Source: Thalassobius sp965218685 (GTDB lineage: Bacteria; Pseudomonadota; Alphaproteobacteria; Rhodobacterales; Rhodobacteraceae). Taken from it: DNA of 64,000 bases. The stretch lies in contig NZ_OZ244657.1 of NCBI RefSeq assembly GCF_965218685.1, positions 1,674,001-1,738,000 on the forward strand, written 5' to 3'. A program made the position numbers and the translations under genes. Shown one piece after another: positions 49,645-58,777 of this stretch. The notes below the pieces were generated by a model. That model did not search any database. It was not told the DNA's origin and worked only from the letters and a program-made list of their open reading frames with translations. The first letter of the stretch is position 1, and each line of letters opens with the position of its first letter.

Positions 49645-50670
49645 ATGACCACCCCCGATCCTGCCCTGCGCGCTGACCCGCTGCCCGAGGATAACGACCG
49701 CGCCCTGCGCCCGCAGGAACTTGACGCCTTCATCGGTCAGGCCGAGGCGCGCGCGAACCTGAAGGTGTTCATCCAGTCCGCCCGTCAGCGCGGCGAGGCG
49801 ATGGATCACACGCTGTTTCACGGCCCCCCCGGTCTGGGCAAAACCACGCTGGCGCAGATCATGGCGCGCGAGCTGGGGGTGAATTTCCGCATGACCTCGG
49901 GGCCGGTGCTGGCCAAGGCAGGCGATCTGGCGGCGATCCTGACCAATCTGGAAGCGCGCGATGTGTTGTTCATCGACGAAATTCACCGCCTGAACCCGGC
50001 GGTCGAAGAGGTGCTGTACCCCGCGCTGGAAGATTATGAGCTGGACCTGGTGATTGGTGAGGGTCCGGCTGCGCGGACTGTGCGGATCGAATTGCAGCCC
50101 TTTACTCTGGTCGGCGCGACCACGCGTCTGGGCCTGCTGACGACGCCTCTGCGCGACCGTTTCGGCATACCCACGCGGTTGCAATTCTACACAGTGGACG
50201 AACTGAACGAGATCGTCACGCGCAACGCCCGCCTGTTGGGGGCACCTGCGGATGGGGATGGCGCGCGCGAGATCGCCAAACGCTCGCGCGGGACTCCGCG
50301 GATCGCGGGCCGTTTGTTGCGCCGTGTCGTGGATTTCGCGGTTGTCGAAGGCAATGGCCGCGTTACCCAACAGATCGCCGATCACGCGCTGACCCGTCTG
50401 GGCGTGGACCATCTTGGGCTGGATGGCGCGGACAGACGGTATTTGCGCCTGATCGCCGAAAACTATGCGGGCGGCCCCGTTGGGATCGAAACCATGAGCG
50501 CGGCTCTGTCAGAAAGCCGTGATGCGCTGGAAGAGGTGATCGAGCCCTTCTTGTTGCAGCAGGGTCTGATCCAGCGCACGCCGCGCGGGCGGATGCTGGC
50601 GCAGAAGGGATGGACCCATCTGGGTTTGGCCGCGCCCAAGGCTCCGGGACAGGCCGATATGTTCGGCTGA
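49645..50670 (+). CDS. ruvB: Holliday junction branch-migration ATPase RuvB
   Basis: 341 residues. Walker A is GPPGLGKTTLAQIMA, Walker B is VLFIDEIHRLN, sensor 1 region FTLVGATTR, Arg finger block LTTPLRDRFGI. It is three bases after ruvA. Confidence 0.98.
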   Translation: MTTPDPALRADPLPEDNDRALRPQELDAFIGQAEARANLKVFIQSARQRGEAMDHTLFHGPPGLGKTTLAQIMARELGVNFRMTSGPVLAKAGDLAAILTNLEARDVLFIDEIHRLNPAVEEVLYPALEDYELDLVIGEGPAARTVRIELQPFTLVGATTRLGLLTTPLRDRFGIPTRLQFYTVDELNEIVTRNARLLGAPADGDGAREIAKRSRGTPRIAGRLLRRVVDFAVVEGNGRVTQQIADHALTRLGVDHLGLDGADRRYLRLIAENYAGGPVGIETMSAALSESRDALEEVIEPFLLQQGLIQRTPRGRMLAQKGWTHLGLAAPKAPGQADMFG

Positions 50671-50766
50671 TTTTCTGGTTCCGGGCGGTGGCGAAACCCT
50701 CTGAATTTCGGTATTGGGGCGCTAATTCAGAAGATGCGGGCCTTGGGGCCCCAGAGAAGGAGCGCC

Positions 50767-51387
50767 ATGACCCCAGCCGAGATCGAAGCCCTGTTCACCC
50801 GCTCTGACGGCGCCTATGCCTTTGCCCGCTGGGGACGTCCCATCGTGCCGATCGTCTTTGGCGTGGACGACAAAACGCTTGAGACTGTCAAAGGTGCAAT
50901 CGAGGCCGTCGTCGCGCTGGCCGGTCACAAGATGGCCGAGACCGACCCCGAGCTGGGCGCCAACCTGATGTTCTTTTTCTTCCGCGAGTGGGACGAGCTG
51001 TTGGAGCTGCCAGACCTGGGCCGGATGATCCCGAACCTGGACACTCTGGTCGGCAAGCTGAAGGACGCGGATGCGAACCAATACCGCGCCTTCCGTTTTG
51101 ACGATCAGGGGGCCATCCAGGCGGGGTTCGTGTTCCTGAAAATGCACTCGGAATTGTCGCGCCTGCCGGCCGAGACTTTGGCCCTGGGGCAGGTGGTGCA
51201 AGCCATGCTGATATGGTCGGACAAGGCGTTTGCAGAGCAATCACCGCTGGCCGTGGCGGGTGAGGCGACGATCCTGCGCCCCGATATCGCCGGGGTGATC
51301 CGTGCGGCTTATGATCCGGTGATGCCTGTAACGGCCAGCGACCCAGCGCATGCGCTGCGGCTGTTTGCGCGAGTGCAGGCGGGCTGA
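50767..51387 (+). CDS. Conserved-looking hypothetical protein between ruvB and thpR
   Basis: 206 residues from ATG 50767, with GAAGGAG eight bases upstream. No signal peptide or membrane segment; mixed alpha/beta composition with MTPAEIEALFTRSDGAYAFARW at the start. No catalytic motif stands out. The stop (TGA) overlaps the next ATG (TGATG), so it is translationally coupled to thpR. I do not recognise a function. Confidence 0.75.
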   Translation: MTPAEIEALFTRSDGAYAFARWGRPIVPIVFGVDDKTLETVKGAIEAVVALAGHKMAETDPELGANLMFFFFREWDELLELPDLGRMIPNLDTLVGKLKDADANQYRAFRFDDQGAIQAGFVFLKMHSELSRLPAETLALGQVVQAMLIWSDKAFAEQSPLAVAGEATILRPDIAGVIRAAYDPVMPVTASDPAHALRLFARVQAG

Positions 51388-51947
51388 TGCGGCTGTTCAT
51401 TGCGCTTGACCCGCCCGAAGGGCTGCGTGACGCGTTGATGGACATGCAGGACGGGCTTGGGCTGGGCCGCGAGGTGCCGCCCGAGAACCTGCACGTGACC
51501 CTGGCCTTTCTTGGCGATCAGCCCGAGGCATCCGCCGAGCTGCTGCATGAAATGCTTGGCGCGATCCGGGCGCCAGCCGTGCGGCTGACCCTGCGCGGGG
51601 CTGAGATGTTTGGCGGACGACAGCCTCGGGCCGCAGTGGCGCTGGTGGAAAAGGTGCCCGAACTGGTGGCTCTGCAGGAAAAGGTGGTGCAGGCCGCACG
51701 AATGGCGGGGATAGAGCTGCCGCGCCGTCGTTTTAAGCCGCATTTCACGCTGATGCGCCTGCCGCGCTTTTTACCCGATTTCGCTGAACACCGGATCGCG
51801 GCCTGGTTGGGGCGTAACGGCGATCTGGTTTATGCGGGGGGTGACGCTTTGCAATTTACCCTCTACCGCTCCACCCTGCACGGCGATGGCCCGATCTATG
51901 ACGCGCTGGCGCAATATCCTCTGGCCCCGACGGAGGAACCTGCCTAG
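51387..51947 (+). CDS. thpR: RNA 2',3'-cyclic phosphodiesterase ThpR (2H family)
   Basis: 186 residues. The two H-x-T-x motifs are HVTLAFLGD and HFTLMRLPRF; the opening RLFIALDPPEGLRDAL is standard. It hydrolyses 2',3'-cyclic phosphate RNA ends. It overlaps the stop of the preceding gene by one base. Confidence 0.92.
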   Translation: MRLFIALDPPEGLRDALMDMQDGLGLGREVPPENLHVTLAFLGDQPEASAELLHEMLGAIRAPAVRLTLRGAEMFGGRQPRAAVALVEKVPELVALQEKVVQAARMAGIELPRRRFKPHFTLMRLPRFLPDFAEHRIAAWLGRNGDLVYAGGDALQFTLYRSTLHGDGPIYDALAQYPLAPTEEPA

Positions 51948-51986
51948 GCTGCGGCCAAAGCAGGCAACAGACGACGGTGGACCACC

Positions 51987-52373
51987 ATGCATAAGCTCAA
52001 TATCCGGGTCTATTACGAAGATACCGACATGGCCGGGATTGTTTATTACGCCAATTACCTGAAATTTATCGAGCGCGGCCGCAGCGAATGGGTGGCCGAT
52101 CTGGGCATTGATCAGCTGGCGCTTAAGGAAGAAGAGGGGCTGGTTTTCGTCGTCCGCCGGGTCGAGGCTGATTACCTGGCCCCTGCCAAGATGGGCGACG
52201 ATCTGGTTGTGGAAACCGAAACCATGTCCTCGACCGGGGTGCGCTGGGTGCTCAACCAGCGCGTGATGCGCGATTCAGAGGTGCTGTTTCAGGCTGTGGT
52301 GACCGTCGTAATGATGAGCGACACAGGTCATCCGGCCAGAATGCCAGCAAATATCCGCCAACTGGTTCACTAA
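51987..52373 (+). CDS. ybgC: Tol-Pal associated acyl-CoA thioesterase YbgC
   Basis: 128 residues, hotdog fold. The catalytic Asp is in YYEDTDMAGIVYYANY, the family signature. First gene of the tol-pal cluster, 112 bases before tolQ. It is thought to act on acyl chains in envelope phospholipid metabolism. Confidence 0.93.
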   Translation: MHKLNIRVYYEDTDMAGIVYYANYLKFIERGRSEWVADLGIDQLALKEEEGLVFVVRRVEADYLAPAKMGDDLVVETETMSSTGVRWVLNQRVMRDSEVLFQAVVTVVMMSDTGHPARMPANIRQLVH

Positions 52374-52485
52374 ATCATGCCGATCGCGCGGGAATGACGC
52401 CATTGTGTTGGCTTTCCCCTTAGAGATCGGCTATTTTTGCCAGTAAACAAGGTTCACAAATGAGCCGATAACAAAGAGCAGGCTA

Positions 52486-53181
52486 ATGGAAACAGAGACC
52501 CTTGCGCTGGCGCAGGAGATTGATTTCTCCATGTGGGCGCTGTTCGCACGTGCGACGCTGACCGTGAAACTGGTGATGATCATGTTGATTGTTGCTTCGT
52601 TCTGGTCCTGGTCGATCATCGTACAGAAAACCATCAGCTACCGGCGGGCACAGCGCGAGGCCGACCAGTTCGACCGTGCCTTCTGGTCCGGCGAACCGCT
52701 GGACGAGCTGTTCGACGAGATCGGCGCCGATCCAACGGGGTCGTCCCAGAAAGTGTTTGCGGCTGGTATGATCGAATGGCGCCGCTCGCACCGGGCGGAC
52801 GGGGGCATGATCTCGAACGCGCAGGCGCGGATCGACCGCTCGATGGATGTGGCGATCGCCAAAGAGGCCGCCAACCTGCAACGCGGGCTACCCGTGCTGG
52901 CCTCGGTCGGATCGGTCGCGCCGTTCGTGGGACTGTTTGGCACGGTTTGGGGCATCATGCATGCCTTTATCAACATCGCCGAGCAGCAGAACACCAACCT
53001 GGCCGTCGTGGCGCCGGGCATCGCCGAGGCTCTTTTGGCCACCGGCCTTGGCCTGCTGGCCGCGATCCCTGCGGTGATTTTTTATAACAAGCTGAGCGCG
53101 GACAGCGATCGGATCATCGCGGGCTACGAGGCCTTCGCCGACGAGTTCGCCACCATCCTCAGCCGCCAGCTGGATTCCTGA
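52486..53181 (+). CDS. tolQ: Tol-Pal proton channel subunit TolQ
   Basis: 231 residues, three membrane segments of MotA/ExbB type; LASVGSVAPFVGLFGTVWG and LLATGLGLLAAIPAVIFYN carry the conserved Thr and Gly of the channel. Forms the inner-membrane motor with TolR. Confidence 0.96.
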   Translation: METETLALAQEIDFSMWALFARATLTVKLVMIMLIVASFWSWSIIVQKTISYRRAQREADQFDRAFWSGEPLDELFDEIGADPTGSSQKVFAAGMIEWRRSHRADGGMISNAQARIDRSMDVAIAKEAANLQRGLPVLASVGSVAPFVGLFGTVWGIMHAFINIAEQQNTNLAVVAPGIAEALLATGLGLLAAIPAVIFYNKLSADSDRIIAGYEAFADEFATILSRQLDS

Positions 53182-53184
53182 GCC

Positions 53185-53667
53185 ATGGGCGCGGGTGTCA
53201 TGCAAAAAGGCAGCGGCAGCGGGCGGCGCAGACGTCACCACCGGGGCGGGGCGCGTCCCATGTCGGAAATCAACGTCACCCCCTTTGTTGATGTGATGCT
53301 GGTTCTGCTGATCATCTTCATGGTCGCGGCGCCGCTGATGACGGTGGGCGTGCCGGTTGAACTGCCGAAAACTGCGGCCAACGCGCTGCCCTCGGAACAA
53401 GAAGAGCCGCTGGCCCTGACGATCACCGCCGAAGGCGTTGTGATGATCCAGAAAACAGCCGTCCCGATGGAGGATCTGGTGAACCGCTTGCGCGCCATTG
53501 CGGCCGAACGTGAAGGCGATCGGGTGTTCCTGCGCGCGGATGGGGCAGTGCCCTATGAAACTGTCGTGCAGGTCATGGGGGCGCTGAACCGTGGCGGCTT
53601 TAGCAATATCGGGCTGGTGACGGACACCGGTGGGCCCGCCTTGGACGGCGCAGTTCAGGACAACTAG
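53185..53667 (+). CDS. tolR: Tol-Pal motor subunit TolR
   Basis: 160 residues. Basic N-terminus (RRRRHHRGG), then PMSEINVTPFVDVMLVLLII with the protonatable Asp of the membrane segment, and a periplasmic domain. Three bases after tolQ; it ends just before tolA. Confidence 0.96.
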   Translation: MGAGVMQKGSGSGRRRRHHRGGARPMSEINVTPFVDVMLVLLIIFMVAAPLMTVGVPVELPKTAANALPSEQEEPLALTITAEGVVMIQKTAVPMEDLVNRLRAIAAEREGDRVFLRADGAVPYETVVQVMGALNRGGFSNIGLVTDTGGPALDGAVQDN

Positions 53668-53672
53668 GGGAC

Positions 53673-54758
53673 ATGAGCACGGGTCACTATATCTCGGGGA
53701 TTGGTCATGCGGGGCTGATCGGCTGGCTGCTGCTGGGCGATGCTTTTGCGCCCTCGCCCGAGCCCTTTGAAGTGACCGAAGTGGCCGTGATCTCGACCGA
53801 GGAATTCGAGCAGATCATGGGCGCGCAGACCCCACCCGAAACCGTGACCCAGGCGCCAGCCCCCCCCACCTTTACGCCCCCCGAAGAGGTGGAGCCGCTG
53901 CCCGTGGCCCAGCCCACGCCGGACCCTGAACCCCAGCCGCGCCCCGATCAGCCCGATGTCGCGCCCGCCGCGCCGCCTGACGAAAGCCCTGATGTGACGC
54001 AGATCGTGGCCCCGCCCCCGACCGAGGTCGAGGACTCGCCGCCCGAAATCACGCCTCCTGCCGAACCCGAGGTCGTTCTGGCCCCCAAGACATCTCTGCG
54101 CCCTAAACCGCGCCCTGCGCAGCGCGTTGCCCCCGAGCCCGTGGCGCAGCCCGAACCGGACGCGCGCCCCGACGATGTGACCCGCGAAGAGGTGACCAAG
54201 GACGAGGCTGGCGAAGTTCAGAAGGAAGAGACCGAGGCCACCGCGCCCGAAGAGGCCGCCCAAGAGATCGTGACCGAGGCCGAAGAACCCGCCCGCGCGC
54301 CCACGCGGTCGCTGCGCCCCAAGGCCCGTCCTACCCGGCCGCAGCCCGCCGATCAGACAGACGATCTGCGCAGTGCGGTTGAACAAGCCGTTGCCGAAGC
54401 CGCATCAGATACGCAGCCAACCGCCCCCTCGGGGCCTCCGCTGACCGCTGGCGAAAAAGATGCGCTGCGGGTGTCTGTTCAGCGATGCTGGAACACCGGA
54501 TCGCTGTCTTCGCAGGCGTTGCGGACCACTGTTGTGGTGGCCGTCAGCCTGTCCGAAGATGGTAAGCCCAACATTGGCTCGATCCGGATGGTATCCAGCA
54601 GCGGGGGCAGCGACAGCTCGTCCCGGCAAGCGTTCGAGGCCGCCCGCCGCGCCATTATCCGATGCGGTGCACGTGGCTATAACTTGCCGAAAGACAAGTA
54701 CGCGCAGTGGCGCGATATTGAAATGACCTTCAATCCGGAGAAAATGAGGATCAAATGA
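53673..54758 (+). CDS. tolA: TolA-like Tol-Pal bridging protein
   Basis: 361 residues: an N-terminal membrane segment (GLIGWLLLGDAF region), then a long Pro/Glu/Ala-rich low-complexity region (about 50-245) instead of the Ala/Lys helix of E. coli TolA, then a C-terminal TonB/TolA domain (LRVSVQRCWNTGSLSSQALR to the end). It links TolQR to TolB/Pal across the periplasm. The stop overlaps the tolB start by four bases. Confidence 0.9.
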   Translation: MSTGHYISGIGHAGLIGWLLLGDAFAPSPEPFEVTEVAVISTEEFEQIMGAQTPPETVTQAPAPPTFTPPEEVEPLPVAQPTPDPEPQPRPDQPDVAPAAPPDESPDVTQIVAPPPTEVEDSPPEITPPAEPEVVLAPKTSLRPKPRPAQRVAPEPVAQPEPDARPDDVTREEVTKDEAGEVQKEETEATAPEEAAQEIVTEAEEPARAPTRSLRPKARPTRPQPADQTDDLRSAVEQAVAEAASDTQPTAPSGPPLTAGEKDALRVSVQRCWNTGSLSSQALRTTVVVAVSLSEDGKPNIGSIRMVSSSGGSDSSSRQAFEAARRAIIRCGARGYNLPKDKYAQWRDIEMTFNPEKMRIK

Positions 54759-56074
54759 TGAGATATGTTCTGACCCTCCTGTCGGCCGTTGTGATGCTGG
54801 GCCTGGCCCTTCCGGCCCAAGCGGCCCCTCTGCGGATCGAGATCACCGAAGGCGTGATCGAACCCTTGCCCTATGCGGTGCCAAACTTCGTGGCCGAAAA
54901 CAGCAGCGCAACCCGCGTGGCCAATGATCTGGCCCGCGTGGTCGCTGAGGATCTGTCCGGAACAGGCCTGTTCCGCGAGATCCCCGCCAAGGCGCATATC
55001 AGCAAGATCACCAGCTTTTCCTCTCCGGTGCAGTTTGCCGACTGGAAGGCGATCAACGCGCAGGCGCTGATCACCGGGTCTGTCAGCTTGCAGTCGGGTG
55101 GGCGCCTTGTGGTTAAGTTCCGCGTCTATGATGTGTTCGCAGGCCAGGAGCTGGGCAATGGGCTGCAGTTCGTCGGCTCGCAGGACGGATGGCGGCGCAT
55201 GGCCCACAAGGTGGCTGATGCTGTTTACAGCCGGATCACCGGCGAGGGTGGCTATTTCGACAGCCGGGTGGTGTTCGTGTCCGAGACCGGCCCCAAAGAT
55301 GACCGCAAGAAACGCTTGGGCATCATGGATTACGATGGCGCGAATGTGCAGTACCTGACGGACAGCTCCAGCCTGGTGCTGGCGCCGCGGTTCTCGCCGA
55401 CGGGGGATCGCATTTTGTACACCAGCTACGAAACCGGGTTCCCGCGCATCTATGTTCTGGATGTGGCCAGTGTGGGCCGGCGCGCGTTGCAGGATCAGCC
55501 CGGTACCATGAGCTTTGCCCCGCGCTTTGGTCCCGACGGCCGCACGGTGGTCTATTCGCTGACGCAAGGCGGCAATACCGATCTGTACCGGATGGACATT
55601 GCAACGGGGAAATCGCAGCGGCTGACCAGTACGCCCTCGATTGAAACCGCGCCCAGCTTCAGCCCCGACGGCAGCCAGATCGTGTTCGAAAGCGATCGCA
55701 GCGGCACCCAGCAGCTGTATATCATGAACGCAAATGGCGGCACGCCCAAGCGGATCAGCTTTGGTCAGGGGCGCTATGGCACACCCGTGTGGTCCCCGCG
55801 CGGAGACCTGATCGCCTTTACCAAGCAGTCCAAGGGCCGCTTCCATATCGGTGTGATGCGCACCGATGGATCCGAAGAACGCCTGCTGACCGCCTCCTTC
55901 CTGGACGAAGGCCCCAGCTGGTCGCCCAACGGCCGCGTGATCATGTTCACGCGGGAAACCCAAGGGGCCAGCGGCTCGGCCAGCCTGTACACTGTCGATA
56001 TCACCGGGCGGAACCTGAAACGGGTGAAAACGCTAAGCGGGGCCTCGGATCCGGCCTGGTCGCCGCTGCAATGA
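54755..56074 (+). CDS. tolB: Tol-Pal periplasmic protein TolB
   Basis: 439 residues with signal peptide (VLTLLSAVVMLGLALPAQA). The N-terminal TolB_N domain is followed by six WD/PD40 propeller blades such as LAPRFSPTGDRILYTSYETG and SFSPDGSQIVFESDRSGTQQ. It binds Pal and colicin-like proteins in other species. Confidence 0.97.
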   Translation: MMRYVLTLLSAVVMLGLALPAQAAPLRIEITEGVIEPLPYAVPNFVAENSSATRVANDLARVVAEDLSGTGLFREIPAKAHISKITSFSSPVQFADWKAINAQALITGSVSLQSGGRLVVKFRVYDVFAGQELGNGLQFVGSQDGWRRMAHKVADAVYSRITGEGGYFDSRVVFVSETGPKDDRKKRLGIMDYDGANVQYLTDSSSLVLAPRFSPTGDRILYTSYETGFPRIYVLDVASVGRRALQDQPGTMSFAPRFGPDGRTVVYSLTQGGNTDLYRMDIATGKSQRLTSTPSIETAPSFSPDGSQIVFESDRSGTQQLYIMNANGGTPKRISFGQGRYGTPVWSPRGDLIAFTKQSKGRFHIGVMRTDGSEERLLTASFLDEGPSWSPNGRVIMFTRETQGASGSASLYTVDITGRNLKRVKTLSGASDPAWSPLQ

Positions 56075-56152
56075 CGAAACGGCGGGTCCATTCCCAGATG
56101 GCTCGCAATGTGATAAATCTAGGAAAAACCAAAAATCGAGTAGGGCAATAAC

Positions 56153-56644
56153 ATGAAACATCTGACGCGCGCCGTTTTGCTGACGTCGATCCTGGCCCTG
56201 GCGGCTTGTTCCAATGCTGGCCGTTTTGGCAGTGACACTGTTGATCTGAACGGAGCGGGCTCGGCCAGCGATCCGACCTCGCCGCTGTATTTCCAAGAAA
56301 GCGTGGGCGACCGCGTGTTCTTTGCCGTGGACCAGTCCAACCTAAGCTCTGAAGCCAAGTTCACCCTGGATGCGCAGGCCGACTGGATGATGACCAACGC
56401 GGATTACACCGCCATCATCGAGGGCCACGCGGACGAGCAGGGCACCCGTGAATATAACCTTGCGCTGGGGGCCCGCCGGGCGAACTCGGTGCAGGAATAC
56501 CTGGTTTTGCGCGGGGTGTCGCCTGCACGGCTGAAGGTGGTCAGCTACGGCAAGGAACGCCCGATCGAGATTTGCAGCCAAGAGGCTTGCTATACCAAGA
56601 ACCGCCGCGCGGTGACGATCATCTCGGTCGATTATACCGGATAA
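56153..56644 (+). CDS. pal: Peptidoglycan-associated lipoprotein Pal
   Basis: 163 residues. The lipobox LALAAC is at about residues 15-20, and the OmpA-like peptidoglycan-binding domain contains IIEGHADEQGTREYNLALGA and RANSVQEYLVLRGVSP. It is 78 bases after tolB. Confidence 0.97.
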   Translation: MKHLTRAVLLTSILALAACSNAGRFGSDTVDLNGAGSASDPTSPLYFQESVGDRVFFAVDQSNLSSEAKFTLDAQADWMMTNADYTAIIEGHADEQGTREYNLALGARRANSVQEYLVLRGVSPARLKVVSYGKERPIEICSQEACYTKNRRAVTIISVDYTG

Positions 56645-56656
56645 AGGGACCATAGG

Positions 56657-57472
56657 ATGCGCCTTGTTTTCGCTGTTATCATTGCTGCGTTTGCCTTGCC
56701 TGCCAGCGGCATGGCCCAGGACCGGGCGCAGACACTCGCGGATATCCGTCAGGAACTGTCCGTGCTTTACGTTGAAATCCAGCGGCTGAAACGCGAGCTG
56801 AGCACCACCGGCGCACCGTCGGGGGCGGGTGGCAGCTCGGTTCTGGCGCGCGTGGATGCGATCGAGCTGGCGATGCAGGGCCTGACCGCGAAAACCGAAC
56901 AGCTTGAGTTTCGCATCAATCGCATTGTTGCGGACGGTACAAACCGGATCGGCGATCTGGAATTCCGTCTTGTCGAGCTGGAAGGCGGAGACCTGAGCGC
57001 GCTTGGTGAAACGACGACCCTTGGCGGCGACGATCAGAGCAGTGCTGTGCCGGTGGCGACGCCTCCGGGCAATGACGGCGCCCAGCTGGCCGTGGGCGAA
57101 CGGGCTGATTTTGATGCCGCGCACCAGGCGCTTATGAACGGTCAGCACGCGGATGCGGCCGATAAGTTCATGGCCTTTACCGAGGCCTATCCCGGAAGCC
57201 CGCTGACCTCGCAGGCGCATCTGCTGCGGGGCAAGGCATTGACCGAGATGAAAGACGCCCCGGCTGCTGCCCGTGCGTTTCTGACCGCCTTCAGCACCGA
57301 CCCGCAGGGCGACGACGCCCCCGAGGCTCTGTTCCTGCTGGGCCAGTCGCTGGCGACCCTGGGCCAGATCCAGGACGCTTGCGTCACGTTAAGCGAGGTA
57401 GGCGTGCGGTTCCCGACATCAGCCTCGGTCGAGCCGGCCATGGTCGCGATGGAGCAACTGGACTGTCAGTAA
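56657..57472 (+). CDS. cpoB: Cell division coordinator CpoB (YbgF)
   Basis: 271 residues with signal peptide (LVFAVIIAAFALPASGMA). A trimerising coiled coil (about 25-100, IRQELSVLYVEIQRLKREL) is followed by TPR repeats (DKFMAFTEAYPGSPLTSQAH). It coordinates Tol-Pal with septal peptidoglycan synthesis. It is 12 bases after pal. Confidence 0.95.
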   Translation: MRLVFAVIIAAFALPASGMAQDRAQTLADIRQELSVLYVEIQRLKRELSTTGAPSGAGGSSVLARVDAIELAMQGLTAKTEQLEFRINRIVADGTNRIGDLEFRLVELEGGDLSALGETTTLGGDDQSSAVPVATPPGNDGAQLAVGERADFDAAHQALMNGQHADAADKFMAFTEAYPGSPLTSQAHLLRGKALTEMKDAPAAARAFLTAFSTDPQGDDAPEALFLLGQSLATLGQIQDACVTLSEVGVRFPTSASVEPAMVAMEQLDCQ

Positions 57473-57501
57473 CTGAGCTTCCCTTTTTGTTCGCCTCGCA
57501 G

Positions 57502-58698
57502 ATGGCACAGATCCCGGCCGGGCGGCTGGGATTGGCCGTTTCAGGGGGCGGAGATTCCATGGCCATGCTTCATCTGGCTGTCGCCTGGGGGCAGGCTGAC
57601 CTGTCCGTTGTGACTGTTGATCACGGCCTTCGCCCCGAGGCCGCGAACGAGGCGCAATTGGTCGCCGATACCTGCGCCTCTTTGGGGGTTTCGCACACGT
57701 TGCTGCGCTGGCAGGGCTGGGACGGCGCCGGAAATCTGCAAGACCGCGCGCGCGCCGCGCGCTATGGGCTGATCTCGGACTGGGCCGCGTCGCAGGGTAT
57801 CGATCATGTGCTGCTGGCGCATACCATCGAAGATCAGGCCGAGACATTCCTGATGCGCCTTGCCCGTGCCTCGGGGGTGGATGGGCTGTCGGCAATGGAG
57901 GACCGGGTGATGGCCGGGGTCCGGTTCCACCGGCCCTTGTTGCGTGCCAAACGCCGGGATCTGCGACTGTATCTTGAGGCCCGGGGCCAGAAATGGGCTG
58001 ATGACCCCTCTAATGCGGACAAAAGCTATGACCGCGTGCGGCTGCGCGCCCGCGCCGAGGAACTGGCGCAGATCGGGCTGGATGCGCAGACACTTTATGA
58101 GGTGGCGCAAAACATGGCGCAGGCCAAAGAGGCGCTGAACTGGGCCGGGGCGGATTTTGCGCGGGTGCACGCGCAGATGCAGGGGCCGGATCTGACGCTT
58201 GGGGCCGAAGCTTTTGCCGCGCTGCCCGTTGAATTGAAGCGCCGCGTTCTGGTCGCAGCGCTGCGCTGGATGTCGGGGGCGGACTATGCGCCGCGCCGGG
58301 CGGCGGTTGCGGGGATGCTGCAGGCTTTGAATGCAGGGCAGGGGGCCACTTTGCATGGCTGCCGCGTGACGCAGCGCAAAGGCCGGCTGTGGCTGTTTCG
58401 TGAATATGCGGCCGTGGCGCAGGTGCAGGCCCTGCCCGGACAAACATGGGATCGCCGCTGGGTTCTGAGCGGACCTGCGCAGGCGGGGGATCGTGTCGCC
58501 GCTTTGGGACCCGAGGGCGCCGCGCAATTAAGCGCCGCCCGCGATCCGATGCGCCCGGCGGCCGCATTGCAGGCCGATCCGGGTGTTTGGCGCGATGGCC
58601 AGCTGATTGCTGCGCCTTTCAGCGGGCTGGCCAACGGATGGCATGCACAACCTGCGGCAGACCGTACTGATTTCGTTTCCGCCCTTTCAACACATTGA
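57502..58698 (+). CDS. tilS: tRNA(Ile)-lysidine synthetase TilS
   Basis: 398 residues from ATG 57502; a TTG at 57487 is an alternative and no strong ribosome site is seen for either. The PP-loop is GLAVSGGGDSMAML, with VVTVDHGLRPEAANEA and HVLLAHTIEDQAETFLMRL as in the family. It modifies C34 of tRNA-Ile2 to lysidine, an essential step for decoding AUA. It follows cpoB and precedes ftsH, a common order. Confidence 0.94.
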   Translation: MAQIPAGRLGLAVSGGGDSMAMLHLAVAWGQADLSVVTVDHGLRPEAANEAQLVADTCASLGVSHTLLRWQGWDGAGNLQDRARAARYGLISDWAASQGIDHVLLAHTIEDQAETFLMRLARASGVDGLSAMEDRVMAGVRFHRPLLRAKRRDLRLYLEARGQKWADDPSNADKSYDRVRLRARAEELAQIGLDAQTLYEVAQNMAQAKEALNWAGADFARVHAQMQGPDLTLGAEAFAALPVELKRRVLVAALRWMSGADYAPRRAAVAGMLQALNAGQGATLHGCRVTQRKGRLWLFREYAAVAQVQALPGQTWDRRWVLSGPAQAGDRVAALGPEGAAQLSAARDPMRPAAALQADPGVWRDGQLIAAPFSGLANGWHAQPAADRTDFVSALSTH

Positions 58699-58777
58699 AG
58701 ATGGGTGCATGATCTCTATTTAAGTACGGTGGCGGCTGTGATAGGCGCAGAGCCAACGAAATTTAGGGAGACTTTCC

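Noticed and set aside
53673..54758. Pro/Glu/Ala-rich stretch of tolA as a repeat expansion or misassembly
   Set aside because: Low-complexity linkers are normal for TolA; the frame is intact and the TonB-like C-terminus is present.
58694..58720. Heat-shock (RpoH) promoter before ftsH, from TTGAA and CTATTT blocks
   Set aside because: The spacing and the second block fit the alphaproteobacterial consensus poorly; not strong enough to report as a feature.
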